DNA from: Apostichopus japonicus
Lineage: Eukaryota; Echinodermata; Holothuroidea; Aspidochirotida; Stichopodidae
Direction: 5' to 3'
Assembly: GCF_037975245.1 (NCBI RefSeq)
Contig: NC_092576.1
Span: forward strand, 29,304,611-29,368,610
Length of the DNA: 64,000 bases
In this document: positions 9,150 through 20,764 of the stretch, piece by piece
Numbering within the stretch: position 1 is the stretch's first letter
How the letters are laid out: each line of letters starts with the position of its first letter
Translations under genes and position numbers: made by a program
Notes under the pieces: generated by a model
Seen by the model: only the letters and a program-made list of their open reading frames with translations
Database searches by the model: none
What the model was told of the DNA's origin: nothing

Positions 9150-10452
9150 AGCTGTGTTCTGATATACGTCTTCGTCATTGTTGCAGATACCCGAGTTATA
9201 GTATATCAGCTACCACTATATGCTGGCATCGTTCATATGCGTGTAAACTTAAAAGCAAAATAGAAGTGAGACGGTTAACTAATTAGACACTTTGTACTCT
9301 ATAACGCGATGCACAATACGTTAATATCAGTACGTTCGTGTCTACTCACCACCAGTTTGCATTTAACAGACTAATTGAAAGACTGCTAAAATACTCCCAC
9401 CTACAACATTTCCGTCGGTAAACATGTACGAAATACCCTATTAGTAGCTAATGGCAAAATCATAAAAAAAAGTGTTAATAACTCGTTATGAGAAACGCCT
9501 CTTTCAAGTTAAACCAACATTAAAACCACTGACCAAATGTTAGTATCACGCATTTCTTTAAAATTTAGCAAATCGTTGAACCCATGCTATCTCAAATATC
9601 TTACCCGTGTATCCAAAACATTGCGAAATTGAAGTTATTTAGGGCAATACCCTTTTACATTAGTTATTTTATCTCTTTAAGGGTGAAGTTTTGCATGCCT
9701 TACCTGCCAATTGAAATTCCTACCTTTAGCGAGAAAATGTCCCACTGAAATCAACGTTTTTCTACAGCATTTCCGCTCGATGTACGTCAACAGTTGGTGA
9801 TTTTTGTCATAGTTATACATATACATGTACGTTGCCTGTGTATTTGGTATTCGCTGTTTGTCACAGCCAATTGTTGAGTGTGGACTTTGATCGACAGTAT
9901 CTCTGTCTATTACGTGGCAGCGAGCAAATGAGGTGGTGTTTCAGTTCTCATGTTATTTATCTAACAGTGATCTATTGTCTGTCAACAATAAAATTCAGCA
10001 GTCGTTCTTATCAATATTCCTAAGTGTACTTTTGTAAAGCGTCATATAATGCAGTTGGAGTTTGTATGGGAGGTCTGGTCACCTGATATATATGAATAAC
10101 CACATATCAGTCAGTGTTGATTGAAGTTAAACAAAGTATGCTATGCCTGGTGTTGTTATGTTTAATATGCGTATTCAACGTTAATGATCCTAGTTGAAGT
10201 ACGGTGCAGACATTTTCAAGTGGAAGAACTCACTTTTACGATGCGCTTCGTCTCCCTTCTATCCAAAAGGTCTACCGCTGTAAGGTGTTAAATATGAAAT
10301 ATATGCCTAATGTAGAAAGAAACATACCGCAAACGGTCCGTTATATCACGAGGAACCTTCTAAGACTATTTGATCAAAAAATAAGGAAAAGTACCACAAG
10401 TTATGGGAAAACTCGTCGAAAAGACGAGATAGTGTTAGGAAAGAAACATGCC
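9150..10452. other. Intergenic, presumed upstream region of gene A
   Basis: About 1.3 kb of AT-rich DNA between gene A's start codon and receptor B's 3' end. It presumably contains the 5' UTR and promoter of gene A. No clear TATA box, repeat or coding segment was identified. Confidence 0.35.
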
Positions 10453-10525
10453 ATGTACAAGCTTATTTTGTGTATCTGGCTGTACGTGGAATTGTCGGGT
10501 TTTACGCAGGTCTGCGGGCCTGGAA
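10453..10525 (+). CDS. Possible orphan signal-peptide exon, plus strand
   Basis: ATG at 10453 opens 24 codons that look like a secretion signal (MYKLILCIWLYVELSGF), followed by a GTGAGC donor in phase 1, the phase used by signal-peptide exons of the neighbouring receptors. No following plus-strand Ig exon is visible before 18 kb. It may be a relic, the first exon of an unrecognised gene, or chance. Confidence 0.22.
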
Positions 10526-11550
10526 GTGAGCAGTTGAACCATCGTAATAATATGTAATTATCGGTTAGGTAGGGTATCTAGTTCCATGGAACTGTTTATT
10601 TCAAGTGACATCTGAGCGAAGGGTTTTATAGATTCCATCTTTGTCTCAGCATGATTTGCTGATACTAATTTATATTTGTTTTCGTGGATTTTGGGTTCAC
10701 AAAGATGTGATTGAATTTCACTTCGTGGTATTGCACTTGAAGGAATACTTTCCATGGTTTTGTTAATTTTTGTTCTCTCTGTAAATATCTCTTTAATAAT
10801 TTTAAGTCAGTTTTTAGACTGAAAGTTTGAAATCCTATTAATTTTCTGATGCATGTTTCTGTTGTAATTATAATTATTATATACACATTAGTGCAAAATA
10901 TTCAACAAATTGATGGACATCATGTTATCGCTGTGGATTATCTGCTTTCCCTTTGCTCATCATTTATACTTTAAAAAGCAATAAAAATGTAATCCCAACG
11001 CAACTACTTGTAACTTTTCTGTCCCCTGTATAGAGATGTTTGTGATATAGGCTACCATATGTGTGCACTCAAATATCATAATGTTACGCCTTGCGGACAC
11101 ATCTTTCGACAAGAAGCGCTCATGGTGGGAAGTTAGTAGGTAGTTGAATTGTACATACATGCATCGTCACAGGTTACAGTCTGGATAGTGTAATTATCAG
11201 AAACATTACTCTTAATCTTGAGGTCACTATTTAGAATCCCGTGTCTAAGATTGTTTGTTATTTCAATTTGTAACTTGATACAACATTTAGCTTTGGATTT
11301 AATGATAAATTTATTCATAGTTCGTTGACAGTCGAACTTATCTTTAAATCCTATCCCTTTAGTTTTCTGAGTTGTTTAACTTATACCGTATTATTTATAT
11401 CTGGTTACACGTATACAAAATACAGTGGCCTTTCAAACCAAACAAGAACGGACTGGTAGCTCTCTTGAAACAGCGCAGGACTTTTATCTCTTTCAAACCT
11501 TTATGATCTTCCAAACAGTTTGCCTTATTCTATTTTCGTTGAACACAATC

Positions 11551-11556
11551 TTTATT
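11551..11556 (-). terminator. Candidate poly(A) signal of receptor B
   Basis: AATAAA on the minus strand (TTTATT on plus), about 320 nt downstream of the receptor B stop codon. Another copy lies near 11309-11314. The motif alone is weak evidence in AT-rich DNA. Confidence 0.3.
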
Positions 11557-11874
11557 AGGTAAAATATAAATTCAAAGTTATTAGAGAGCTTCATCTAGTT
11601 ATATTTCGATTTCGTATTACAGTTGATCTCAATGACATTCCAGTGTTAGGGAATTTTATATTTTGCATTACCAAAACTTAACATGATATTAAACATAGCT
11701 GATGTAGTTCCAAACGTTTGATAAAATCGTGATTTCTTTTTTAAGAAGACAAATCAATTCCTTAACAAAAATGCCACATTTGAAATAAATATGTGGCCTT
11801 TGTAAAATAACGACATATTTACAAAAATGTCTTTGTTCATGCCTTCAACTTTCTTGGATATTATCGCCTTATAT

Positions 11875-12986
11875 TTACAAGGTAGTTTTCTGGCGAGTTG
11901 TACCTTTGTATTCTAGACCTATTCCCAGATCATCGCATATTTCTCTTCCATGTATATCTAATGTTTTGAAATCTTCACTAACTGCGACGATCGATGTTAG
12001 ACTCTTGCAAATTGCTTCAGCAATAGCCATTTCACTGTATCTTCCTTTAACGTCAATTATCGTCAAGTTTTTTCTTTGCAAACATTTCAAACCAGCCGTT
12101 ATGTTTTCTGAAGTTTGGACAGCTATGACATTTGCTTCTGTTTCATTACAGATGGAGGTAATCTTATCTTCGGCTTGATTTTCGATACGATCGCTGACAA
12201 ATACCAGAATACAAGTTGAAAACTTGTACAAGAATTTTTCTTGAAGACTAGAATCTTCCATACCTATGGGTCCACGGTGGTTCAAAATACAAAGTTCTTT
12301 AGTAAGGAGATACTCTTCCTCAGACGCATTGCCATTTGGAAGAAACCAAGCAGCTTCAATGGTACCATTGGACCATTGGGGGTAGTAATTATCTTCGTTG
12401 CGACTGTAGAAGTAAGTGCGGTTAGGATAACTTTGCACTTTACCTAGTAATGTGTTCAGAACGCTAGACTTTGAGCAGTTAACCAAGTCTCCAATCCGGA
12501 CAACACCGACCGATGGAAACGGGTGTGTTGTAACATTTCTCTCGTAATCCTGATCCCCTGTTTTCCATGTCTTGCTTATGTTTTCAAAATCAGCAAGGAG
12601 ACACGCGATTCTTTTCTCTTTAGTTGGTTCTGGAAGAACGATCGGTACCGCAGAATTTTTAAGGCAGATGGTGAATAAAGTTTCCTGTCTAAGAATAGGG
12701 TCACAGGAATGAATGATAGCAAATAGTAAATCTCGACAATTTACAGGTTCATTCATCAGAACGGTACTCAACTCTTTAAGAAGTTTAGTTACTTCAACAT
12801 TGTCAGACAAGAGTCTATTGAAGAAAATTGATACCGCGTCATCGTTGACTTTTCTTGATTGGGTCTTCGATCTGGTAATTAGTCCGTCCTCGATCCAATC
12901 TCCTAGTCCAATCTTGTTGCGCAACACTTCAAATGAGTTTGTAATACAGTTATCCTGGCCACCAATACTCTCCATTGGCGTGTCCT
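11875..12986 (-). CDS. Receptor B last exon: VLIG/URGCP-like GTPase domain
   Basis: 370 codons ending in TAA at 11875. Three blocks match the N-terminal and GTPase part of URGCP and interferon-induced very large GTPases: RDLLFAIIHSCDPILRQETL with a following VPIVLP; a degenerate P-loop in VVRIGDLVNCSKSSVLNTLL (near residues 163-183); and TIEAAWFLPNG, then LCILNHRGP where the family has a G3-like NLRG. The family's large C-terminal half is absent, so this is a short, single-domain form. The P-loop has SKS where the classical motif has GKS, a feature shared with VLIG/URGCP; GTP hydrolysis is therefore uncertain. A weak donor (GTAAAT) overlaps the stop codon and could allow an extended isoform. 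Confidence 0.75.
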
Positions 12987-15900
12987 CTTCAAAGAAAAGA
13001 ATATTGAACTGTCACTTTCATACATATTCTAGTATCATTCTACTATAATACAATTGAAATAGTAAAGTAGTGTACGTTTTAAGGAAATTACCCCAAATTA
13101 AGCAACTTAATCCAGTATGATCACGTGAAATGAAATAACTCATATTTCGTCGGATGAGCAAGTGTCTGTCCATTTTTTGTTAGTACATATTTGAGTACCT
13201 GTTTTATTTCTTCAGATACATCTGCAAGTATCTATTTCCATTAGGTTAGAGCTTCAGTGAAAGGGGGCTGGAGTTAAGAGTGGATCAAGTTGATAGCTGC
13301 TTTTGCTAAATCTTGAATGAACTTAATGCAGTTAAAAAAAAAACTTCTTTTACCTCTGAATATACAACCTTCCCACCCGTTGTTAGAATTTAAAAAATTA
13401 ATCGAAATATTGCGAAAAGTAAAACATTACCAATGAGACTTTGAGTTGATGGGTCGGAGAGCTCCTGTTGAATGTAAACAATAAAATTAAGAAGTACTTA
13501 GTGAAAATATCATCAAGTAATATTTCAATTTCGTAGTTAAATCGCTCAAACTATTTATATATCTTGAAATACGAAAGGAAATGGACTGTTCCTTTGTGAA
13601 AAAAATTATCTTCGTCTAGGTATCAAAAGTACAAAATTGTGGTACTACATAGGTTTGAGAAATTAGTTTCAGTTAGGATGATTGAGAAGAAGGAAGGTGA
13701 GCCTAAATACTTGACATTTAATTAACTGGAGAAGAATAAGTTTCTTACCGAGGCACTAGTGGACGTCTCGAAATTCCTCTCTTTCGTTTTATGTAAACTA
13801 CCTAGAAGAGATTATAGGGAAAATGTAGCCTTTTTAGAATGTCTACAAAGATAGGTGCACCGTAAACTTTAATCATACATTACACCAAACGTTTTTACAT
13901 TCTCATTGTGAAACCTACAGATTGACAGTTTACGGATTTCTGGGTGCATTTAACCACCTCAACCAGAGGCAAACTCTGCTCAATACTGTGTGCATTTTTA
14001 TATATAGGCCAGTATGGGTAGATTGAAACCTCCCAGTTTCTCGTTGTTGTCATGACGATAAGATACAAATTCAGTTTCGTAATGATAAGCCATGTTTACC
14101 TTTGTTCTTCCAAATGATGTACAGTAGTAGGATTAGGAATAGGAGTGTGAAGGAAGCTAGAAGTACGGTTTTCCAATCAACTTTGTCGACACCCTCGTTT
14201 GTAGACGCAGTTTCAGATTCTTTCGTTGACGACTGAATCATTGGGTGTTCTATAAATTAAACAAGTATTACACAAGTTTCTTACAGACCACATATATTCA
14301 TGTAAATGATTTACGGACCCATTGATGACCTCAGAACAACTTACAATCGTTCATGATTTGGGACATTTTACAACATTATACAAAAGACATGAATGTGGCA
14401 TTAAAGAATTATGCCCAGGACTCTTCTACTACACGAGAACAACGTCCAATCGCTTATGAGGATAAAGATTTTAAACATGAAGGTGGTTGCTCTCTTTATT
14501 ACATAAAACTGTAAATCATATTGTTAGCATATAATAGGGTCGTATTTCATGTTTCGACAAGAAACGCCTGATGCAATATGCCCGAATGCGTACACGTTGT
14601 TCTTGTCAGTGTTTAATGGTTTCCAATATGTAAACCTAACCTTTCTTGTTGGGTTGCGCTTACGAAGTTATTCAAAAGCAGATGCAATTGGCAATTTTAA
14701 CACCATTTAAGAACTCACATAGCTCACCCGCATTTCATGCATGTTAATTTATAGGGACTAAACAAACATGAATACAGCTTGAATTCCCCGTGTTTCTGTT
14801 AACCCATTGTTAGATTGAATAGTTGTTATCAGTACATGTATAAAGAAAATATGCTTACCTATTGGAAATACCAAAGTGAAATTTGTAGATAATCTGTTTG
14901 GTAAAAAAGGCTTCATGGTTTCATCGGTCCCTTTGCATACCACATGTAAGCGATCAATTGTTATATCTTTCCTTTCAAAACGACCCTTGATAGAGACATC
15001 GAATGTTCCGTCTGCATTTGCAGTAGTGTGTTTGTCTTTTTCCAACGAAATAACCTCTTTTGGGTTATCATGAAGAATGTCCCATTCGAGATCCACTGCC
15101 GGTCTAATTCCTTGTATCGAACATTCAATTGTCATGTACTTTTCCATCATGATTTCGCACTCCCCTTGGTGTTGGCATTTATCTACCACAGGAGATTCCA
15201 TCGTAGGATTAACTGCAATCAACGGTTCATTATTTGACATTACCAAAACAAATATATCGCTACAATTGTGATATTTAGCATATTCACTTTTAAATCGAGT
15301 AACTGATTAAATTCTTGTAATGTTGAGAATCATTTCATAGTTGTTTTATGCATGTCAAATTTTTTTATCATTAATCATATTCTGATATTTTTGAAAACTG
15401 AGGAACTATGTGATTTCATCATTTGTGCAATTTAGTGTAGATATATATTTCTGTTTGGTACAACATTGTTGCATTCTATTTAACTAAATAACAAACATAC
15501 TAAGTTTTCTAAACTTTTGTTACTATATTTATGACAATTTATGAGGTTCTTCTATGGGTGAAAGATATCTTTACTTTCCTTACCTTTCACCGTCACGTTG
15601 TAGCAAACTTCCTTTACATTTATACCATCACCCGAAATGCACGAATAAACGCCCTCATCTGCAATCATTATACCATGTACAGCTAGCGTGCCATTATGGG
15701 ATATTCGATGACGCTTTACAAAAACAATTTGTCTCCCAAGAGCACTAAGTATGAGATGAGAGGTTTTCATCTCATTTGTTGTTTTCCTCCATAAGGTGAA
15801 CGAGACCTCGGTCTGCATTCCAGCACACATCAACGAAATGTTTGCACCGTTCTGGACATACAAGTTCTTTATTGGTAGTTTAGATACATCAGAAGGTTTT

Positions 15901-18283
15901 ATCGGTTCCAGTAATATCATAGATGCATTATTCTGTAGTAAAGGCGTAGTATCATTGGCTTCACATATGAGAAGAGTCGTTTCATTCACATGAAATTTGG
16001 AAACATTAGCAAAACTGTTGTATAAAATATCTTCCACAAGTGCATTAAATGTAGAAGGAATATAAACTCTTCCTCCGAACGACCGCCAAAATAGGTCTAT
16101 AGGAGGTCGACTTCCATGTACATAACACGACAGATCTAGGGTTTTCACAACTGTCTTTAAGCAGAGAGTGTGTCCTCCGCATTGATCTATTACAGGATTT
16201 AGCACATCGGGATAGACTGTGGTGGAAGGAACAAATGTACATTACGTTACCAAATTATTGACATTGACAGTTTTCTGAAATACATGAATTAGTCGTTCAT
16301 GTTTTCAATCGTTTATAGCCAGTCAATAAATACGATAATGATAATTTATAACGGACGCATATCCACCTGGAAGGGTCTCATGGCGCGGGAGAGAACAAAT
16401 TGAACGAAATAATTATTGTTTAACAATGATGAATGCTTGACGCATAATATGAGTGTTCAGAAGGTTTTGGAAGTGAGGGAAGCTCAATATCAGAATTCTA
16501 AAGATAATGCGTTCCAGAGGCAAGGAGCAGCTACTTCGAACGAAATATCACCGTATGCATTTATTGATAGAACATTACCATAAAAAGACGTTCGTCGCGT
16601 TAATGTAAATCATACATTTTGCCTGTTAACGCAGTTTTGTAGGACCGTACCATTGAAACACCTGAAGGGGGCGGTGTTTGCTGCGGTGGTGTACTTTTCT
16701 TTGGTAGTCAGGGCTTATTTGCTTCACAATAACATTTAGGTTGTGAAGTTTCGGTTGTCCACTCATAAAACATACATGAGCAATTAATAGAGTAGAGTAG
16801 GAAGTGTAGTGACTATTCAGTATTACCGAATATTTGTTTAAAACGTAACGTAGAGTTAAGTGTTTCTCACCTATTACATGAACAGAAACATTCTCAACCA
16901 GTACGTCTCCATGCTTTGTCTTCAACATAACAACTGTAATGACGTGGTCATGTCGTAAGCTGACATTTTTGATAACCAGAGAACCGTTGGTGTGGATGTC
17001 AAACTCCCTCGAGGAAAATCCGTCCCCCGACTTTTCTGACTCTTTATATGACAACATTGGAGTTCGCGTAACATCTGTCGAGTTGTACCAAAATACACCA
17101 TAGAAGTCTATGAAAACACAATGAATAGCTCCGGGTTTTCCATATTCGAGGAACTGCTTTGAGTGACATCCTTCCGTGATATCTGTTTCGAATAAAAACG
17201 TAGAAAACAATTCGAATGCGATATCATTGAAACACTTCCATGATCCAAAATTACCTCATTTGAAGGCGTAATTCAGTATCATTTCTTCAACATGGAAAGC
17301 TTACCTATCCTTATTTTGAAATGTCCTTCTCCTGTTTTCTTTATTTTCTCATGTTATTATACTCCTCGATAAGATACAATGAAACAATGATTACTAACAT
17401 GTCAGACATTATATTGTATGCACGAATTCATTTCATTTTGAAGATAGATTTTGTAGAGTTATTTTTCATTACCAAGGTTATACTTATACTTTGGATTTTA
17501 AAGATAAAGTGATGTGTGTCATTTCTTAAAGACATTACTCATCATTGAACGTGCACCACCAAAATTGTGTCTTTCCTGCACCTCGATGTCGAGAAATTAT
17601 GCGTATATGCTTTTACAAAGATATCTCGACCTAGTGTGCTTATTTCGTTACTTTATAGGAAGTCTCTGTCTTTATTTAGTCACAACAAGAAATCAACTTC
17701 TATCGCTATGCTGCGTGCGAACCAGCACAAGACGATTTTCTCAAAATATGTAAAATATCTTACCTTTCACAATCACCAATACCAGACGTATAATCGGATC
17801 TGCATCTTTAGTCAGAAATATTGCTACGGAAAATGTGTGATTATGTTGCAGTGTAACCTTATTGATGATAAGAGAACCATCAGAACTGATATCATATTCT
17901 CCCGATGTGTATCCATCTCCATCCTTTCTGGAATCTTTTTGTGAAATAATCGACGTTTCTCTGACCTCAGCTGAATTATACCAATAGACACTATAGAAGT
18001 TTTCTGGAAAGTGGCACTGAATAGTTGCTGATCCTCCATAATCGAAATGCTGGGTATCGTTACAGAAGAGTGACAATTCTTCCCCTGTGGGAATAAGTGT
18101 ATGTTACACATTACCCTCAAATCTCTTTTATTTCATCTGATCATACGATTCAATTTATAAAGATTGGACTTATTGAAATGAAATGAAAAGTTGGTTTGTC
18201 TTACCTTCTTCCGATGTTAGGGGTCGTGAGGCAACTGCTAGCAGGACACATATGATTAGGTAATTTTTCAGAAATACAGCCAT
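11875..18283 (-). CDS. Receptor B: Ig-domain transmembrane receptor with VLIG/URGCP-like GTPase tail (gene span, spliced)
   Basis: Nine exons on the minus strand: 18205-18283, 17764-18084, 16871-17182, 15584-16216, 14859-15212, 14100-14249, 13749-13780, 13431-13464 and 11875-12986. They sum to 3,027 nt, exactly 1,009 codons with the stop, and every junction is in phase. Predicted order: signal peptide, two V-like domains, three further Ig-like domains, one transmembrane helix, a short linker, and a cytosolic domain related to very large inducible GTPases and URGCP. The product would sit in the plasma membrane with the GTPase-like domain inside. Ig receptors ending in a VLIG-type domain are not an architecture I know. 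The weakest junction is the acceptor before 13780, which lacks a good pyrimidine tract. Confidence 0.75.
13431..13464 (-). CDS. Receptor B linker micro-exon 2
   Basis: 34 nt, phase 0 to phase 1, encoding ELSDPSTQSLI plus one base. Receptor C has an exon of the same length and phase (42930-42963) at the same place, immediately before its effector domain. Acceptor CAACAG and donor GTAATG are acceptable. Confidence 0.6.
13749..13780 (-). CDS. Receptor B linker micro-exon 1
   Basis: 32 nt, phase 1 to phase 0, encoding ERNFETSTSAS. It corresponds to the 35-nt exon 43151-43185 of receptor C. The donor (GTAAG) is good; the acceptor is weak, so the 5' boundary may be wrong, but the phases on both sides fit. 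Confidence 0.5.
14100..14249 (-). CDS. Receptor B transmembrane exon
   Basis: 50 codons, phase 1 at both ends. A Ser/Thr/Glu-rich stalk (HPMIQSSTKESETASTNEG) precedes a hydrophobic helix (TVLLASFTLLFLILLLYII) and a basic stop-transfer WKNK. It defines a type I single-pass receptor and matches the position and phase of the transmembrane exons of receptors D and C. Confidence 0.8.
14859..15212 (-). CDS. Receptor B membrane-proximal Ig-like domain
   Basis: 118 codons, phase 1 at both ends. Opens with VNPTMESPVVDKC, followed by a second Cys about six residues later, then TIECSIQG and VDLEWD (B-strand Cys and core Trp) and a later LHVVCKG (F-strand Cys). The same opening signature, P-V/I-I/V-D-x-C, begins exons in receptor B (15584-16216) and receptor C (44299-44643 and 44865-45503). 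Confidence 0.75.
15584..16216 (-). CDS. Receptor B exon with two Ig-like domains
   Basis: 211 codons, phase 1 at both ends, encoding two domains in one exon. The first carries the NPVIDQC signature, LSCYVHG, LFWRSFG and LLICEAN. The second has ISLMCAG, FTLWRKT and a classical DEGVYSC F-strand motif. Several N-x-S/T sites suggest a glycosylated extracellular segment. Receptor C has a matching double-domain exon at 44865-45503, ending in HEGTYRC. Confidence 0.8.
16217..16870 (-). other. Intron of receptor B
   Basis: 654 bp between the second V-like exon and the double-Ig exon. It opens with a consensus GTGAGA donor. The continuation of the upstream exon's reading frame into it is not coding. 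No repeat was recognised. Confidence 0.45.
16871..17182 (-). CDS. Receptor B second V-like Ig domain
   Basis: 104 codons, phase 1 at both ends. Motifs: EGCHSKQFLEYGK, AIHCVF, VFWYNSTDV, SGDGFSSREFDI, NGSLVIKNV. It has only two cysteines, both before the core Trp, and no F-strand Cys. The first V-like domain of this gene and that of receptor C share the pattern, so it is a conserved variant fold. Confidence 0.72.
17764..18084 (-). CDS. Receptor B first V-like Ig domain
   Basis: 107 codons, phase 1 at both ends: acceptor CCCACAG before 18084, donor GTAAGA after 17764. Motifs: LSLFCNDT, ATIQCHF, VYWYNSAEV, DGDGYTSGEYDI, DGSLIINKVTL. As in the next domain, both Cys residues precede the Trp and the F-strand position lacks one. 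The tandem V-like pair looks like an exon duplication specific to receptor B, since receptor C has one. Confidence 0.75.
18205..18283 (-). CDS. Receptor B signal-peptide exon
   Basis: ATG at 18281-18283; 26 codons and one base, phase 1 at a GTAAG donor. The sequence MAVFLKNYLIICVLLAVAS has a basic n-region and hydrophobic core. Receptor C's first exon (46569-46629) also begins MAV and has the same organisation. The ATG is the first in an exon that fits the downstream phase. Confidence 0.78.
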
Positions 18284-20650
18284 ATTTTAGTGGTTTACGA
18301 CAGATGGTACCTGGTGGCAAAACAAAATTGTAACAGTTGATACAATATCACACTCTTGTTTACTATACAAGATGCCAAGACGTTACGATTTTATTCAATA
18401 TTTCCCCAAAGAATCGCGCCCAAAATAAAAGAATACATATATATAAAAGAGCATTACCATGGCGAATCAGCTTTAACATACTACATCTGCATACTCATTC
18501 TCTTCGAATTTAATTCAAGGCTTGTTCCAAGTGCGGATGGTACACATTATCACGTTTTGTGGTGTTGGAGAATTAAATAGATGTACTGTTTATCTAATTG
18601 TCGAGGTAAGATACACGTTAAACCTCACTTGCTTTCAATCACAGTGGTTTCATTCAAGATGTTCCTGTAAAGAAATTTCGAAACAGGAATTACATGCATA
18701 TCAAGTCAGCTTATTTGAAATCAATTTCCAAGTGTTTGGAAAAAAAGTATTATAAAAGTAAAAGCACTTAAAGTCAGGTAAATTAATCACATATATTGAG
18801 CTTCTACCTCAGACATTAACAACTTAATTTGGGTTTTCAATCAGTCAGTAAGAAGCAGGAGAAGAAGGTTCACTAAAATCGATGAGTCTGAGGTACTTAA
18901 CAATATCATAGATGGAAATAATTAGCCACCAATAAGACAAATCTGGTTATAACTGGTAATAATAAATTGGTATATGACTGGTTATAATATCATATTAATT
19001 ACAGCGTTGTCAACATGTCTGACCATGGTAAGTCTCGTATGCACATTCCTTACAAGTTCTATGCCTAGTTTACATGGAATTTGAATATATATTTGGCATT
19101 AAAACTGCACATGAAATGCTGAAGGCTACAAAAAGCAACTGTAACATCTAGGATGCAATTATCTTCAGTAAAAAGGTCCGAAATTCATTAAAAATGATGC
19201 CAACTTACCGATATGTACACTCTGAAGAAAATGGCGACCGTACTAACAATGTTTGCTTAGAGCCACTGATAACCGGCATCAGATTTATCCACAAAATGAA
19301 ACTAGACAGACATATATTCTACGTGCTAGTATATTTGTGTAAATATAGAAACAAATCAAAGGTCGATTTTCCTGATTATCAGGGTGTACCAAAGAAATAG
19401 TAAGGTTGTATCTTACATGAATAAAGAATCTCAAAGCTAGTCAAGGGATTGTTTAGTGTCTCACGATTTCACATTTATCATGACAAAACAGTTTTCACAA
19501 AGTTCGTTGAAAAATCTATTTAATATCATACCTCGTGATATGTTTTGATGGAATATTACATATTTTATTGCCATTATTCCTCCCTTATTTCAAACTTTTA
19601 TCACAGTAAATGTTTACGGATACATTTGAAAAAGTCAACGCAGCGTCGACATAGGTCACGAGGAGAGATATGGGAAAGGATTGGAATTATTCACAGTAAA
19701 GGAAAGACTAGATGATTCGTTATCTGTGTTATCATCATGTAATATAATGACCATCAAATTGGATTCCTCTTTGTATGGAAACAAAATAAAAAGTGAAGAA
19801 CAAGAATAAAAATAAAGCATATATAGTTACTTAAATTATCGCATAACAGTACGTTTGTCATAAGGACATGGTAATATACAGGTATAATAACAGCGGTGTA
19901 ATCGTCAACGAGCTGCCTAACAGTAGAATTAGAAATGCGGAGAAATCGTTAACAAATATTTAAATATTTTGTTGATAGTATCGTAAACGTCTAAAATAAT
20001 CATGAATGATCTAATTAAACATTTATTAGTTAAATTGAAAAACTGAACTATACCAATAAAGAACAACATTGATATCAGTAGATTTATAAAAAATCGCATC
20101 ATATGGAATACTATTTAAAAAACATGAATGCAAAGCATGAGCATGGAGCATAAAACAAATCCAAAAACACTAAATTTCATAAATGTAAGTCTTTCATTAT
20201 TGTTACAGGTGAGTGTGTTTTAACACCATTTTGCAAGTTTGTCGACCTTGCAGTAAAGTCGCAAAAGTAACACAAGCGACCGGATAAATACATAATATAC
20301 AGGTTTTCTTCTTTCTCGGTTCCGTTCACAAAAGATATGTAAATATCCCGAATAGTATTTCTTTGAGAAAAAAAATCCCCCAAGTAACTCGCAGCACGAA
20401 AACATCCACTCCTAGTCCCAGTCCCCTTACATCGAGACTGTAACCTTATTATGATAATGGTGTCACTTCAAACGAGTACCACGAGTCACTTGTAAAGTAA
20501 TGGATACTACCCATGATCAGGTTAAAGGTTAGTGAGCGATCACCCGTCTACTGTTTACACGTGATCTCGCCAATCGAACGAAGAAGCAACATTCGCTTCT
20601 CGTTTGGACCTCATTGACTACGATACACTGAACAGCAACGTATTCTCTGT
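18284..20650. other. Intergenic region between receptors B and D
   Basis: About 2.4 kb of AT-rich DNA holding the presumed promoter of receptor B and the 3' UTR of receptor D. An AATAAA on the minus strand near 20021-20026 is a possible poly(A) signal for receptor D. Short open frames here have no domain or splice support. Confidence 0.35.
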
Positions 20651-20764
20651 TCATATATACGTCTCTTTAGTAACAACGGCTTTCCCCATTGGAACATATG
20701 CGTCGTTTACTTCCACATTTACTTTCTCATTTTTCTTCTCGTGTACATCCGTAGACGATATGAG
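20651..20764 (-). CDS. Receptor D C-terminal tail
   Basis: 37 codons and TGA at 20651-20653, entering in phase 0 after a TTTCAG acceptor. The tail is charged and contains NDAYVPMGK: a Y-x-x-M site, the known recognition motif for PI3-kinase p85 SH2 domains when phosphorylated. It ends KETYI. With a dead kinase domain, phosphorylation would have to come from another kinase. Confidence 0.7.
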   Translation of the reverse strand, partial: LISSTDVHEKKNEKVNVEVNDAYVPMGKAVVTKETYI

